Below, piece by piece: positions 16,844 to 24,563 of a stretch of DNA of 64,000 nucleotides (the stretch's first letter is position 1; every line of letters starts with the position of its first letter). This DNA comes from JAXLYX01 sp046351215 (lineage in GTDB: Bacteria; Myxococcota_A; Polyangia; Polyangiales; Houyiibacteriaceae), in NCBI GenBank assembly GCA_046351215.1, contig JAXLYX010000021.1, positions 39,333 through 103,332 on the forward strand. The letters run 5' to 3'. A program made the translations under genes and the position numbers. Below the pieces are notes generated by a model that was given only the letters and a program-made list of their open reading frames with translations, did no database searches and was not told the origin of the DNA.

Positions 16844-17725
16844 ATGCCCGGACAGCAACCCTCGTTCGACGCTGCGCAGTACAAGCAGGCGCAGCGCGAG
16901 CAATGGAACAAGGACGGTGCCGCATGGCGACGGTGGAGCCCCACGCTCGATCGTTGGTATGGCGGAGCGACGTGGAAGATGCTCGATCTCGCGCGGCTCG
17001 AGCCCGGTCACCACGTCCTCGACGTCGCCGCCGGCGCAGGCGAGCCCGCGGTCAGCGCCGCCGAGCGCGTGGGGCCTTCCGGTCACGTCCTCGCGACGGA
17101 TCTCTCCGAAGGCATCGTGGCCCTCGCGGCCGAGGTCGCGCGCGAACGCGGGCTCGAGCAGGTCGAGACGCGCGCGATGGACGGGGAGAAGCTGGAGCTC
17201 CCGGACGCTTCCTTCGATGCCGTGCTCTGCCGTCTCGGGCTGATGTACATGCCGCATCCCCTGACCGCGCTCGGCGAGTGGCGCCGGGTGCTCCGGCCGG
17301 GCGGTCGGGTCTCGGTCGTCGTCTTCTCGACGCCCGCGCGGAACGACTGGGGGGCGATCCCGGCTTCGATCATCCGTGGGCGCGCCGGGCTCGAGCCTCC
17401 TCTCTCGGGGCAACCCGGGCCGTTCGCCCTCGGCGCACGCGGAGCCCTCGAGGACCTCTTCCGGCAAGCCGGCTACGAGAGCCCCGAGGTCCACGCCGTG
17501 CCGGTGCCGCTCCGGATGCGCGATGCATCCGAGTACGTCCGCCTCGCACGCGAGGCCTTCGGCGCCTTCAACGCCATGATGGCCCACCTCCCCCTCCGAG
17601 AGCGCGAGTCCGCGTGGAACGAGGTCGAGAGCGCGATGCGCGGCTTCGAATCCGAGGACGGATTCGAGGTGCACGGCGAATGCCTCGTCGGCGCGGCCAC
17701 GAAGCCCTCGGTCGCAGGGCCCTGA
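16844..17725 (+). CDS. Class I SAM-dependent methyltransferase
   Basis: 293 residues from ATG 16844 with GGAGAGGAGGGA upstream. Motif I is VLDVAAGAGEPA (about residues 63-74), followed by the acidic end of strand 2 (VLATDLSEG), motif II (ELPDASFDAVLCRLGLMYM) and the motif III region EWRRVLRPGGRVSVVVF. This is the ubiE/methyltransferase type 11 pattern. The C-terminal 100 residues form a cap with helices and may set the substrate, which cannot be told. No signal peptide. It stands between a terminator-like hairpin and the nnrS gene, so it is probably transcribed alone. Confidence 0.9.
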   Translation: MPGQQPSFDAAQYKQAQREQWNKDGAAWRRWSPTLDRWYGGATWKMLDLARLEPGHHVLDVAAGAGEPAVSAAERVGPSGHVLATDLSEGIVALAAEVARERGLEQVETRAMDGEKLELPDASFDAVLCRLGLMYMPHPLTALGEWRRVLRPGGRVSVVVFSTPARNDWGAIPASIIRGRAGLEPPLSGQPGPFALGARGALEDLFRQAGYESPEVHAVPVPLRMRDASEYVRLAREAFGAFNAMMAHLPLRERESAWNEVESAMRGFESEDGFEVHGECLVGAATKPSVAGP

Positions 17726-17807
17726 GCGTCGCGGACGGTCACGCCTCCGCCGTCCTGACAAAGCTCATGGCGAGGGGCCGCGCGCGTACGCATGCTCGAG
17801 GTGCATC

Positions 17808-18971
17808 ATGCGCTTCGCCCAACACCCCCTGTGGTTGGTCGGTTTCCGGCCCTTCTTCGGCCTGGCGATGCTCGCTGGAGCTTGGCTCCCCGTGCTCTGG
17901 GCCTGCGTCTACGGCGGCAGCTGCGCGCCGCCCGCCCCGGGGTATTTCACGAGGGTCCAGTGGCACGCCCACGAGATGTTCTACGGCTTCGGCTGGGCCG
18001 TGCTCGGCGGTTTCCTGCTCACGGCCACCAAGAACTGGGTGAGCGTCCGCGGCTACCACGGTCCCTCGCTGATGGCGCTCGTCGGCGCCTGGTCGTTCGA
18101 GCGCGTCGGCATGTGGTTCGGGGGCCGCTGGCCCGAGCCCCTTTTCCGCCTCTCGAACAACCTCTTCCTCGCGTCGATCATCGTCATGATCGTCGCGACG
18201 CTGGTCGTCCACCGGCGCCGCGACAGCTACCCCGACAACTTCGTCTTCCTCTTGGTCCTGCCCGCCTTCCTCGTCGCCAAGAACCTCCTGCTCAGCCCGG
18301 GGCACATGGCTCTCGGCACGAGCATGACGCTCGGCCTCTTCCGAATGGCCTTCCTCGTCATGCTCGAGCGGACGCTGACTCCGTTCATGAAGGGAGCGTT
18401 CCAGGTCGACATCCTGCGCGACGTCCGATGGGACGGGGCCATCAAGCTGCTCGCGGCGCTCATGGTCTTCGAGCAGCTCCTGCCGCCCTGGTCGAGAGCC
18501 GTCTGCGGCGGATCGCTCGTCGTGCTGCTCGTGGGTCGTTTCCTCGTCTGGAAGCCGTGGCTCGCCCTGCGGAGGCTCGACATCGGCATCATGTACCTCG
18601 GGTACCTCGCGATCACCGCGCAGATGGCGCTCGTCGCGCTCGGCCCCTCGAACCAACCCGTGTGGGTCGGCACCGTCTCGGTGCATCTCTTCACGTTCGG
18701 CGCGATGGGCCTGATCATCCCCGCGATGTTCGTCCGCATCTCGAAGGGCCATACGGGCCGCAAGGTGGTTTTCGACGCCGGGGATCGCGCCGTGCTGTGG
18801 ATCATGATGGTCGGCCTCGTGGCCCGCGTGGTCGCGCCCCAGCTCGCGACGGAGCACTACCTCGGCTGCATCCAGGTCGCCGCGGCGTGCTGGTTCGCGT
18901 GCTTCTCGATCCTCGCGTACCGCTACCTTCCCTTCCTCTGGGCGCCGCGCGTCGACGGGAAGGAGCATTGA
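17808..18971 (+). CDS. nnrS: NnrS family membrane protein
   Basis: 387 residues from ATG 17808. About 10-12 transmembrane segments run through the whole protein. NnrS hallmarks are present: HPLWLVGFRPFFGLAML at the start, QWHAHEMFYGFGWAVLGGFLLTATKNW around residue 55, and MSLWA-type Trp-rich loops plus HLFTFGAMGLIIPAMFVRISKGHTGRKV near residue 310. The conserved His residues may bind haem or copper. NnrS is linked to nitric-oxide or nitrosative-stress handling in other bacteria. Here no nor or nir gene is adjacent, so its role is taken from the family. A cytochrome-type gene converges from the other side. Confidence 0.92.
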   Translation: MRFAQHPLWLVGFRPFFGLAMLAGAWLPVLWACVYGGSCAPPAPGYFTRVQWHAHEMFYGFGWAVLGGFLLTATKNWVSVRGYHGPSLMALVGAWSFERVGMWFGGRWPEPLFRLSNNLFLASIIVMIVATLVVHRRRDSYPDNFVFLLVLPAFLVAKNLLLSPGHMALGTSMTLGLFRMAFLVMLERTLTPFMKGAFQVDILRDVRWDGAIKLLAALMVFEQLLPPWSRAVCGGSLVVLLVGRFLVWKPWLALRRLDIGIMYLGYLAITAQMALVALGPSNQPVWVGTVSVHLFTFGAMGLIIPAMFVRISKGHTGRKVVFDAGDRAVLWIMMVGLVARVVAPQLATEHYLGCIQVAAACWFACFSILAYRYLPFLWAPRVDGKEH

Positions 18972-19024
18972 GCGGCCGAGGGGCGCACGCGTGCCCGGTG
19001 CGCGTCGGCTCCCCTCCCGCCCCC

Positions 19025-20677
19025 TCAGAGCGTCTTCAGGTACTCGAGCAGATCCGCGAGCTCCTCGGGATGCGAGCCCCAGTCGATGCCGAGGAAGACC
19101 GCGCTCGAGTGGCCCGCGTTCGAGCGCCCCGCGAGGCGCGTGTCGAACCAATCGACGTACTTCTCCCGGGTCGCCGCGGAGTCCCAGACGAAACCGACAT
19201 CGTCTTCGTCGTAGTGGATCGCACCGCGGAAGAAGCCGGTCGGGCGGCTCGACGGTACGAGGAGGTGACGCAGCGTCGGGACCGAGCCGTTGTGCAGGTA
19301 GGGAGCTCGCGCCCAGATGCCGTGCAGCGGCAACGCCATGTATCCCCGCACGAAGCCGCTCGAGGGGTCGGCGACGACACGCTCGTCGGGCACGTCGCAG
19401 ACCGCGGAATCCGTGCAGGCGTTGCGGAGAGCCGTGAGGAGGCGATCGCGTCCCTGTTGCGTGACCGCGCGGGCTCGATTCGGATCCGTCCCCGTCAGGC
19501 TGGTCGGGAAGATCTCGCTCGTGCCGTCGTGGTGGCAGCTCGCGCAGTAGCGTTGGAAGAGATCGGCGCCGCGGGCCGCGCGCTCTCCGTCGACGTCGAA
19601 GGGATACGGAGGCGAAGGGAGGTCGCGCGCGAGCTGCGCGACCTCGTACGCGGTGTCGAAGCTCACGGCTCCGCTGAGGCCCACCGCTCCGATCGAGGCG
19701 GCCAGGTTGCGATACACCGGATCCGGCAGGCTTCCGTCCCACTCGGCCACGGGTCGCGCCCGCTGACGCCAGAGGCTCATGATGTCGGCCTCGCCCGGCA
19801 CGGGAGGCATGATCGCCGCGAGTGTCGCGTTGGTGCCCGGGAGGAGCGACTCCGGGAGCGTGCGCATCGCGAAGATCACCGCATACGAATCGAAGAAGCC
19901 GCGACGGTCGGTCGCGAACGGATCCGGGGCGTTGGGCGTGGTCCCGCGATCGTAGGTGAGCCCACCGATCGTCCGCTCCTCGACCTGGCGACGCAGGAGG
20001 AGCGCCTCCTTCACGGTCTGCGCGACGAGGCCGCCGCCGAGCTGCGCGTAGCGCGGATCCGCCGCCGCGTCCTCGAAGGCCGTGAACACCGCGTCGAAGC
20101 GGGTGTTCGGTGCACCGAAGAGCAGCTGCTCGTTGCCGTCCGGGCCGATCACGCGACCCACGTGGCAGGCGGCGCACGAGAAGATCACGAGCTCCGATCC
20201 GCCGGCCTCGAAGGTCGCGATCCCGAGCGGGAGCGGATTCGACGGGTCGTGGAGGTCCGGGCCGAGGCCCACGGCCGCGAGCTTCTCCTCGGGCGGGCCC
20301 CACCGATCGGGCATCACCGTGGTGAACGCATCGAACGTGGTCCGCGGGATCCCGAACGTCCCGAGCGGCGCGTACAGGAGGGCGCGGAGCCCGCTCTCGT
20401 TCGCCGCGAGGTAGGCGTCGAGATCGCGCTGTCGGAGCGCCCGCTCCGCGCGCCAACGGGCGAAGGGATCGGTGGCCTGCGAGCTCCCGACGGGCGAGCC
20501 TCCGTCGGCGGTCGCTCCCGCGCCCCCGTCGCCGCCCGAGCCCGAGGCGACGAGAGGACTTCCCGACGCGCATCCGGCGAAGACGACGAGCCCCGTGAGC
20601 ACGAGCGCCGCGCGCATTCGGCTCGAGGACGCGATCGCCGTCGAACGCACCGCTCGCTCTCGATCGACTCGCCCCAT
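19025..20677 (-). CDS. Di-haem c-type cytochrome lipoprotein (RoxA/peroxidase-like)
   Basis: 550 residues from ATG 20677 with GGAGG nine bases upstream. The signal peptide ends VVFAGCASG (lipobox), then a Gly/Ala/Ser linker. Two CxxCH haem sites are present: CAACH about residue 195 and CASCH about residue 390. Downstream is LHGIWARAPYLHNGSVPTLRHLL, shared by di-haem peroxidases and rubber oxygenase RoxA-type proteins. The length fits RoxA better than a classical cytochrome c peroxidase (about 330). Homologues of RoxA are known in myxobacteria. Substrate is unproven. The promoter contains a dyad shared with the SDR operon at 35322. Confidence 0.85.
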   Translation of the reverse strand: MGRVDRERAVRSTAIASSSRMRAALVLTGLVVFAGCASGSPLVASGSGGDGGAGATADGGSPVGSSQATDPFARWRAERALRQRDLDAYLAANESGLRALLYAPLGTFGIPRTTFDAFTTVMPDRWGPPEEKLAAVGLGPDLHDPSNPLPLGIATFEAGGSELVIFSCAACHVGRVIGPDGNEQLLFGAPNTRFDAVFTAFEDAAADPRYAQLGGGLVAQTVKEALLLRRQVEERTIGGLTYDRGTTPNAPDPFATDRRGFFDSYAVIFAMRTLPESLLPGTNATLAAIMPPVPGEADIMSLWRQRARPVAEWDGSLPDPVYRNLAASIGAVGLSGAVSFDTAYEVAQLARDLPSPPYPFDVDGERAARGADLFQRYCASCHHDGTSEIFPTSLTGTDPNRARAVTQQGRDRLLTALRNACTDSAVCDVPDERVVADPSSGFVRGYMALPLHGIWARAPYLHNGSVPTLRHLLVPSSRPTGFFRGAIHYDEDDVGFVWDSAATREKYVDWFDTRLAGRSNAGHSSAVFLGIDWGSHPEELADLLEYLKTL

Positions 20678-20745
20678 GTCCCGCCTCCCTGTGCGCGCTC
20701 GTGCGCGGTCTCCGACCGAGGATCCAGGATGCAGGAGTGAAACAA

Positions 20746-20764
20746 CGATACAATAGCTGTATCG
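20746..20764. promoter_or_regulatory. Operator dyad, copy 1 (shared with the site at 35322)
   Basis: CGATACA-N5-TGTATCG, perfect 7-bp arms, 69-87 bases upstream of the di-haem cytochrome start. Read on the minus strand, GATACAG-CT-ATTGTATC differs at only the two central positions from the site at 35322. A TTG-type -35 lies just upstream, so the dyad would cover the core promoter. Likely a TetR- or similar repressor site. Confidence 0.7.
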
Positions 20765-20841
20765 GTCATTCCCAATTTGGTCGGCCGGACCGGCCAACGC
20801 GGGGTGGTCGGCGGCCGGTTGGGCGGGGTCGCCAGGAGCTC

Positions 20842-21258
20842 CTAGTCGCGCTCGAATCGCGACGAGGGAGCCCCGAGGGCGACGCTCTCCCGGAGAGCGC
20901 GTGCGAGGTCGGCCACCTGCTCCGGATCGACACGGAGGAGGTTGGCCTCCAGCAGGAGATCCCCGCCTCCACCTTCGAACAGCCGACGCCACGTCTGCTC
21001 GACCGTCTCGCACACCGTCGAAAGCCGAGCCTCGGAGTACCCGCAGTCGAGAATGGACGCCGGGAAACGGAAGCCCCACGAGGCCTCGCCCGCATGGACC
21101 ATCCGCGGGAGCCACTCGCGGCACAATCGGGCGGGTCCCTCCGCGTCGACGCCGCTGCGCGCCGACTCCCGCACGAATTGCTCGAGCCACTCGGCGAGCA
21201 CCGCCCGATCACACGAGACGGCGACTCCGTAGACCTCGACGGGGATCTCACGGCTCAT
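20842..21258 (-). CDS. Conserved hypothetical protein, translationally coupled
   Basis: 138 residues from ATG 21258, which lies inside the last codons of the upstream gene (11-bp overlap). Sequence is soluble, with LAEWLEQFVRESARSGVDAEG, ASWGFRFPASILDCGYSEARLSTV and LLRVDPEQVADLARALRESVAL. No signal peptide, no membrane segment, no recognised motif. The neat overlap with the partner at 21248 implies a two-protein unit. The length and the acidic character make small cytoplasmic proteins of an uncharacterised pair the best description. Function unknown. Confidence 0.7.
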   Translation of the reverse strand: MSREIPVEVYGVAVSCDRAVLAEWLEQFVRESARSGVDAEGPARLCREWLPRMVHAGEASWGFRFPASILDCGYSEARLSTVCETVEQTWRRLFEGGGGDLLLEANLLRVDPEQVADLARALRESVALGAPSSRFERD

Positions 21259-21661
21259 CGGCGGCCCCCCCTCCCTGGAGATGAGTCGCGAGAAGACGCG
21301 CGAGCGCGAGGACCTCGTCGAGGCCGCATCCGAAGACGGCTTCGAAGTCCACGCTGGCAACGCCCGCTCGAGCGGCGTTGTCGAGGGCACACGAGACACT
21401 GGCGGCGAGCGCGACGAGCGATCGTGGTGAGCTCGCGAGCTCGGAGACGTCGTACACGCGCCTCGCGGACCCCGGGTCGACGAAGACACACAAGGGGCGC
21501 CACGCGTCGTCGATCCGAGCCGCGACGAAGGCCCCGTCGCCTTCCTCCTCGAGGGAGGAATCCTCGAAGAGGCGCACGGCCACGCAGGCCCAGCTCATCA
21601 GCGGGCGCAGGCCGACGATCAGCTCGCGGTTCTCGATGCGGAGGACGACACTCGTATCCAT
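21248..21661 (-). CDS. Conserved hypothetical protein, partner of the gene at 20842
   Basis: 137 residues from ATG 21661. It has VVLRIENRELIVGLRPLMSWACVAVRLFED, then AARIDDAWRPLCVFVDPGSARRVYDVSELA and SVDFEAVFGCGLDEVLALARLLATHLQGG. The pattern is alternating strands and helices in a compact fold with no signal peptide or membrane segment. It precedes and overlaps the 138-residue gene, and follows the end of the gene at 21689 by 27 bp on the same strand. Not recognised; possibly the first gene of a small operon. Confidence 0.65.
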   Translation of the reverse strand: MDTSVVLRIENRELIVGLRPLMSWACVAVRLFEDSSLEEEGDGAFVAARIDDAWRPLCVFVDPGSARRVYDVSELASSPRSLVALAASVSCALDNAARAGVASVDFEAVFGCGLDEVLALARLLATHLQGGGAADEP

Positions 21662-21688
21662 GGCCTGTTCGGCTGCCTCGGTCCCCGC

Positions 21689-23137
21689 TCAGGGGAAAGC
21701 CGACACGCCGAGCCGTGCCACGAAGGCGTCGAGCCCACCACCCGACCGCTGACCGTCCACGAGCGCGCCGGCGGTGGAGCCCACCACCACGACCTCTCGC
21801 GCGGCGGTGACGACCACGTCGCGCGCTTCGTCGTCTCCGAGGGAGCCCAGCCTCGTCACGTTCGTCACCTCGCCCGTCCCGTCGAGCCGCCACACGAGGG
21901 CATCGCGACCGCCCGCCGAGTCTCCGTGGAACGAGCCCACGATCGACCCCGCGACGAACACGCCGCCGCTCGGATCGAGCGCGAGCGCCATGGCGCGCGC
22001 GGAGAGCTCGGCCGGGGCGATGCGCCGGATCCACACGAGGCTCCCCCGGCGATCGAGCTTCGCCACGAACGGGCTCTGGAGCCCGTCGTTCTCGGAAGTC
22101 CCGTGCGCGAGATCGGCGAACGACGCGAGCGCCACGTACACGGCCCCGTCGGCGTCCACCGCCACGTCGAGCGCGGCGTCGATGTCGTCGGTGCCGCGCT
22201 GGAGCGCGAACCCCGGCGAAGCCCCGAGCCACTCGAAACCCGACACGAAGGCATCGAACGACCCCTGGTGAGGAGCGGCGAGCGATCCCTGCGTGGCGCC
22301 GACCACGACGAGCGTCCCGTCGGGAGCGAGCGCGAGCCCCTCGGCGCGATCGACCTCCTCGGTCCCGCGGCGCTGCCCCACGAGCCGGCGGCCGTCGGAA
22401 CCGGCGAGCTGATCGAGAGCGATGTCGTAGCCCGAGAGCGGAGATTCGCCGCTGGTGCCCCCCACGAGCAGGTCGCCGTCCGGGAGGAAGAGGACGTCGA
22501 GCGCGAAGTCGGACGCGAGCGTGCCGTACTGCGTCGACCACCTCCGCTCGCCCGTCGCCGTGAAGCGAACGGCGAAGGCATCGTCGAGGCCGATCGCGCC
22601 TCCACCGCCCGGGAGCTCCCCTTGCGTGCTCCCCACGACCACGGCATCTCCCTCCGCCGACACGGCGAGCCCGCTCACGATCTCGGACGCGTGCGAGCCG
22701 AGCTGCACGAGGAACGAGTCGCTCGCTCCGCGGCCGATCCTCCGGAGGAAGAGGTCGTTGTCTCCTGCGGCCCCGGAGCCGGGTCCCTCCTCGAGCTTGC
22801 CGCGCGTCGTTCCCGCCACGTACACGCCGCAGTCGTCGGAGAGCCCCACGGCCACGGCGAGGTCGTCGTCCGGCGAGCCGAACTGGAGGAGGTCGAATCC
22901 GAGCGACTGCCGACAGGGCGCGGAATCGTTCCCGCCATCGGGCCCCGATGCGTCGAGGGCCGCATCCGTCGCGACGCTCGCATCCACGCCCGGTGGCTCG
23001 TGCGCACCGCCCGGATCCGACGAGCAACCGGCGACGATCACGCCGAGGACGAGACCGAGACGCGGAGCCCTTCCCGCGCGTGCGCCTTCCTCGGAACGGT
23101 GGAACCCGGAGGCCTCTTGGTGTCGCGCGCGTCGCAT
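21689..23137 (-). CDS. Lipoprotein with SBBP-type beta-propeller repeats
   Basis: 482 residues from ATG 23137. The signal peptide ends GVIVAGCSS (lipobox) after a long basic N-region; a short D/A-rich linker follows. The rest is a run of seven or more repeats of the kind VVVGSTQG...GDNDLFLRRI.....SDSFLVQLGS, VAVDADGAVYVALASFADL, with W-I-R and DA-F-V blocks. This is the SBBP or quinoprotein-like propeller found in many myxobacterial lipoproteins. No catalytic motif. Likely on the cell surface. The family is clear, the biological role is not. Confidence 0.8.
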   Translation of the reverse strand: MRRARHQEASGFHRSEEGARAGRAPRLGLVLGVIVAGCSSDPGGAHEPPGVDASVATDAALDASGPDGGNDSAPCRQSLGFDLLQFGSPDDDLAVAVGLSDDCGVYVAGTTRGKLEEGPGSGAAGDNDLFLRRIGRGASDSFLVQLGSHASEIVSGLAVSAEGDAVVVGSTQGELPGGGGAIGLDDAFAVRFTATGERRWSTQYGTLASDFALDVLFLPDGDLLVGGTSGESPLSGYDIALDQLAGSDGRRLVGQRRGTEEVDRAEGLALAPDGTLVVVGATQGSLAAPHQGSFDAFVSGFEWLGASPGFALQRGTDDIDAALDVAVDADGAVYVALASFADLAHGTSENDGLQSPFVAKLDRRGSLVWIRRIAPAELSARAMALALDPSGGVFVAGSIVGSFHGDSAGGRDALVWRLDGTGEVTNVTRLGSLGDDEARDVVVTAAREVVVVGSTAGALVDGQRSGGGLDAFVARLGVSAFP

Positions 23138-23262
23138 GGTCGCTGGCCCTTTCCCTCGAAGGACCACTCTGAGGTGCGGCGGCACCGGCGGCGATGGTGC
23201 ATCCGCACCACCGCCCAGGCCGAGAGCCTCCTCGCCACGCGCTCGGCCCCCCAGGGAGGCGC

Positions 23263-23973
23263 TCATCGCCGCACGACGACCCAGCCCCGCCGCTTCCCAC
23301 CGTCGGAATCGACGGTGTCCATCGCCCGGAAGAGCGCGGGAACGCGGATCCACGTGGCCGGCCATTTGTAGCGCGCGGTGTCGAGCACGAGCACGCGGTC
23401 CGTCGCCTCGTCGTAAGCGGAGACGGGCGAGATGTGTCCGGTGTCGCCCTGCCCGAGCGAGGCGCGCGCGTAGTTCACGAGGAGGAAGTCGTCCGGTCGC
23501 GCGAGGTTCTCGCGGAGCGTCGCACGGAGGCGTTCGACGCTCGACGCATCCGCGTGGACGACGGTCGCCTCGGCTCCGTTCGCGCGGAGGATGCGTCCCA
23601 GATCGTCGAGCGGCATGCCGCCGAAGGTGATGCGCAGGAACGAGCGCACGCCGCTTCCGCGCTCGATCACCTCTTCCTGCGCGACACGACGCCCTTCGAG
23701 GCCCGAGAGCACCGTCGCCGACGAAGCGACGCCGCACCACGAGGCCTTCTGCTGCGTCTGCGCCCAGGGAGCGAGCACGTCGTGATCGGCGTGCGCCGTC
23801 GCGGAGGCGAGCAGGGCGTGGCCTTCCTCCGAGTCGAGCGAGACGAGCCCGGCCGGGAGGAGCCGACGCTCGACGGGCGGATGGGAGATCCGGAAGTAGA
23901 GGAACGCAAAACCGAGGACGGCGAGCGATGCCACGAGCGCGAGCGCGGCGAGTAGTTTGCGGCGCAACGACAT
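23263..23973 (-). CDS. Phytochelatin synthase-like cysteine peptidase, membrane-anchored
   Basis: 236 residues from ATG 23973. One N-terminal transmembrane segment (LLAALALVASLAVLGFAFLYF) precedes the catalytic domain, so the enzyme should face the periplasm. The papain-like triad is visible: Cys in QQKASWCGVASSATVL, His in GDTGHISPVSAYDE and Asp in VLVLDTARYKWPATW. These match the phytochelatin synthase family (PF05023). Bacterial members often act as gamma-glutamylcysteine dipeptidases of glutathione rather than make phytochelatin. The periplasmic anchor here argues for the hydrolase role or an unknown substrate, as inference. Confidence 0.87.
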   Translation of the reverse strand: MSLRRKLLAALALVASLAVLGFAFLYFRISHPPVERRLLPAGLVSLDSEEGHALLASATAHADHDVLAPWAQTQQKASWCGVASSATVLSGLEGRRVAQEEVIERGSGVRSFLRITFGGMPLDDLGRILRANGAEATVVHADASSVERLRATLRENLARPDDFLLVNYARASLGQGDTGHISPVSAYDEATDRVLVLDTARYKWPATWIRVPALFRAMDTVDSDGGKRRGWVVVRR

Positions 23974-24013
23974 TCTGCGAGCCTACCGTGGATCGATCGT
24001 CGGACACGAGATC

Positions 24014-24430
24014 ATGACGCCCGCCACGCCCATCCCCTTCGTCCGCAATTTCCTCTTCGTCGCGGGGCTCGTCTTCGTCGCGACGGGGCTCGTCTTCCTC
24101 GTCTCGCCCGGCCTCGTGGTGGCGGTCCGGGAAGCGGGAACGCCGAGCGCGGACGCGATCAACGACGTGCGGGCGATCTACGGAGGGCTCGAGGCGGGCC
24201 TCGGCGCCTTCTTCCTCTACGCGGCCTTCCGCCCGAGCTCCTACGAAGCCGGAGCCGTGCTCGCGATCGCCGTCGGCGGCGTCGCGGCGCTCTCGCGCTT
24301 CGCGGGCTTCGCGCTGGTCTCCGGGACTCCGGCGGCCCACCTCGGCTACGGCGCGCTCGACCTCGTAGGCGTGGTGTTCGGTGTGCTCGCGATGCGACGC
24401 GTGGCGGCGGGGCGGTCGAACGCGAGCTGA
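24014..24430 (+). CDS. DUF4345 family membrane protein
   Basis: 138 residues from ATG 24014. Four transmembrane segments span the protein (FLFVAGLVFVATGLVFLV, IYGGLEAGLGAFFLYAAF, AVLAIAVGGVAALSRFAGF, LDLVGVVFGVLA). The motif DVRAIYGGLEAGLG in the middle is the DUF4345 signature. Function of the family is unknown; some members lie near redox or transport genes. It diverges from the phytochelatin synthase-like gene with 40 bp between the starts, so they may share a promoter region. The P450 gene follows 133 bp downstream. Confidence 0.88.
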   Translation: MTPATPIPFVRNFLFVAGLVFVATGLVFLVSPGLVVAVREAGTPSADAINDVRAIYGGLEAGLGAFFLYAAFRPSSYEAGAVLAIAVGGVAALSRFAGFALVSGTPAAHLGYGALDLVGVVFGVLAMRRVAAGRSNAS

Positions 24431-24563
24431 CCGATCCGTCCCGCAGGGAGCGGAACCCACGACGTGTCGCCGACGCGGGGGAAGCGCGGATCATCGGCCA
24501 AGAATACCGGTCGTCCCAGGTAGGACTACGTGGTAGAGGGTCGCACCTCCACCCCGGACCCCC

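Noticed and set aside
17739..20753. Open frame of about 1000 codons on the minus strand across nnrS and the cytochrome
   Set aside because: Arg/Ala/Gly/His-rich, opposite or out of frame with clearly coding genes; typical antisense open frame of GC-rich DNA.
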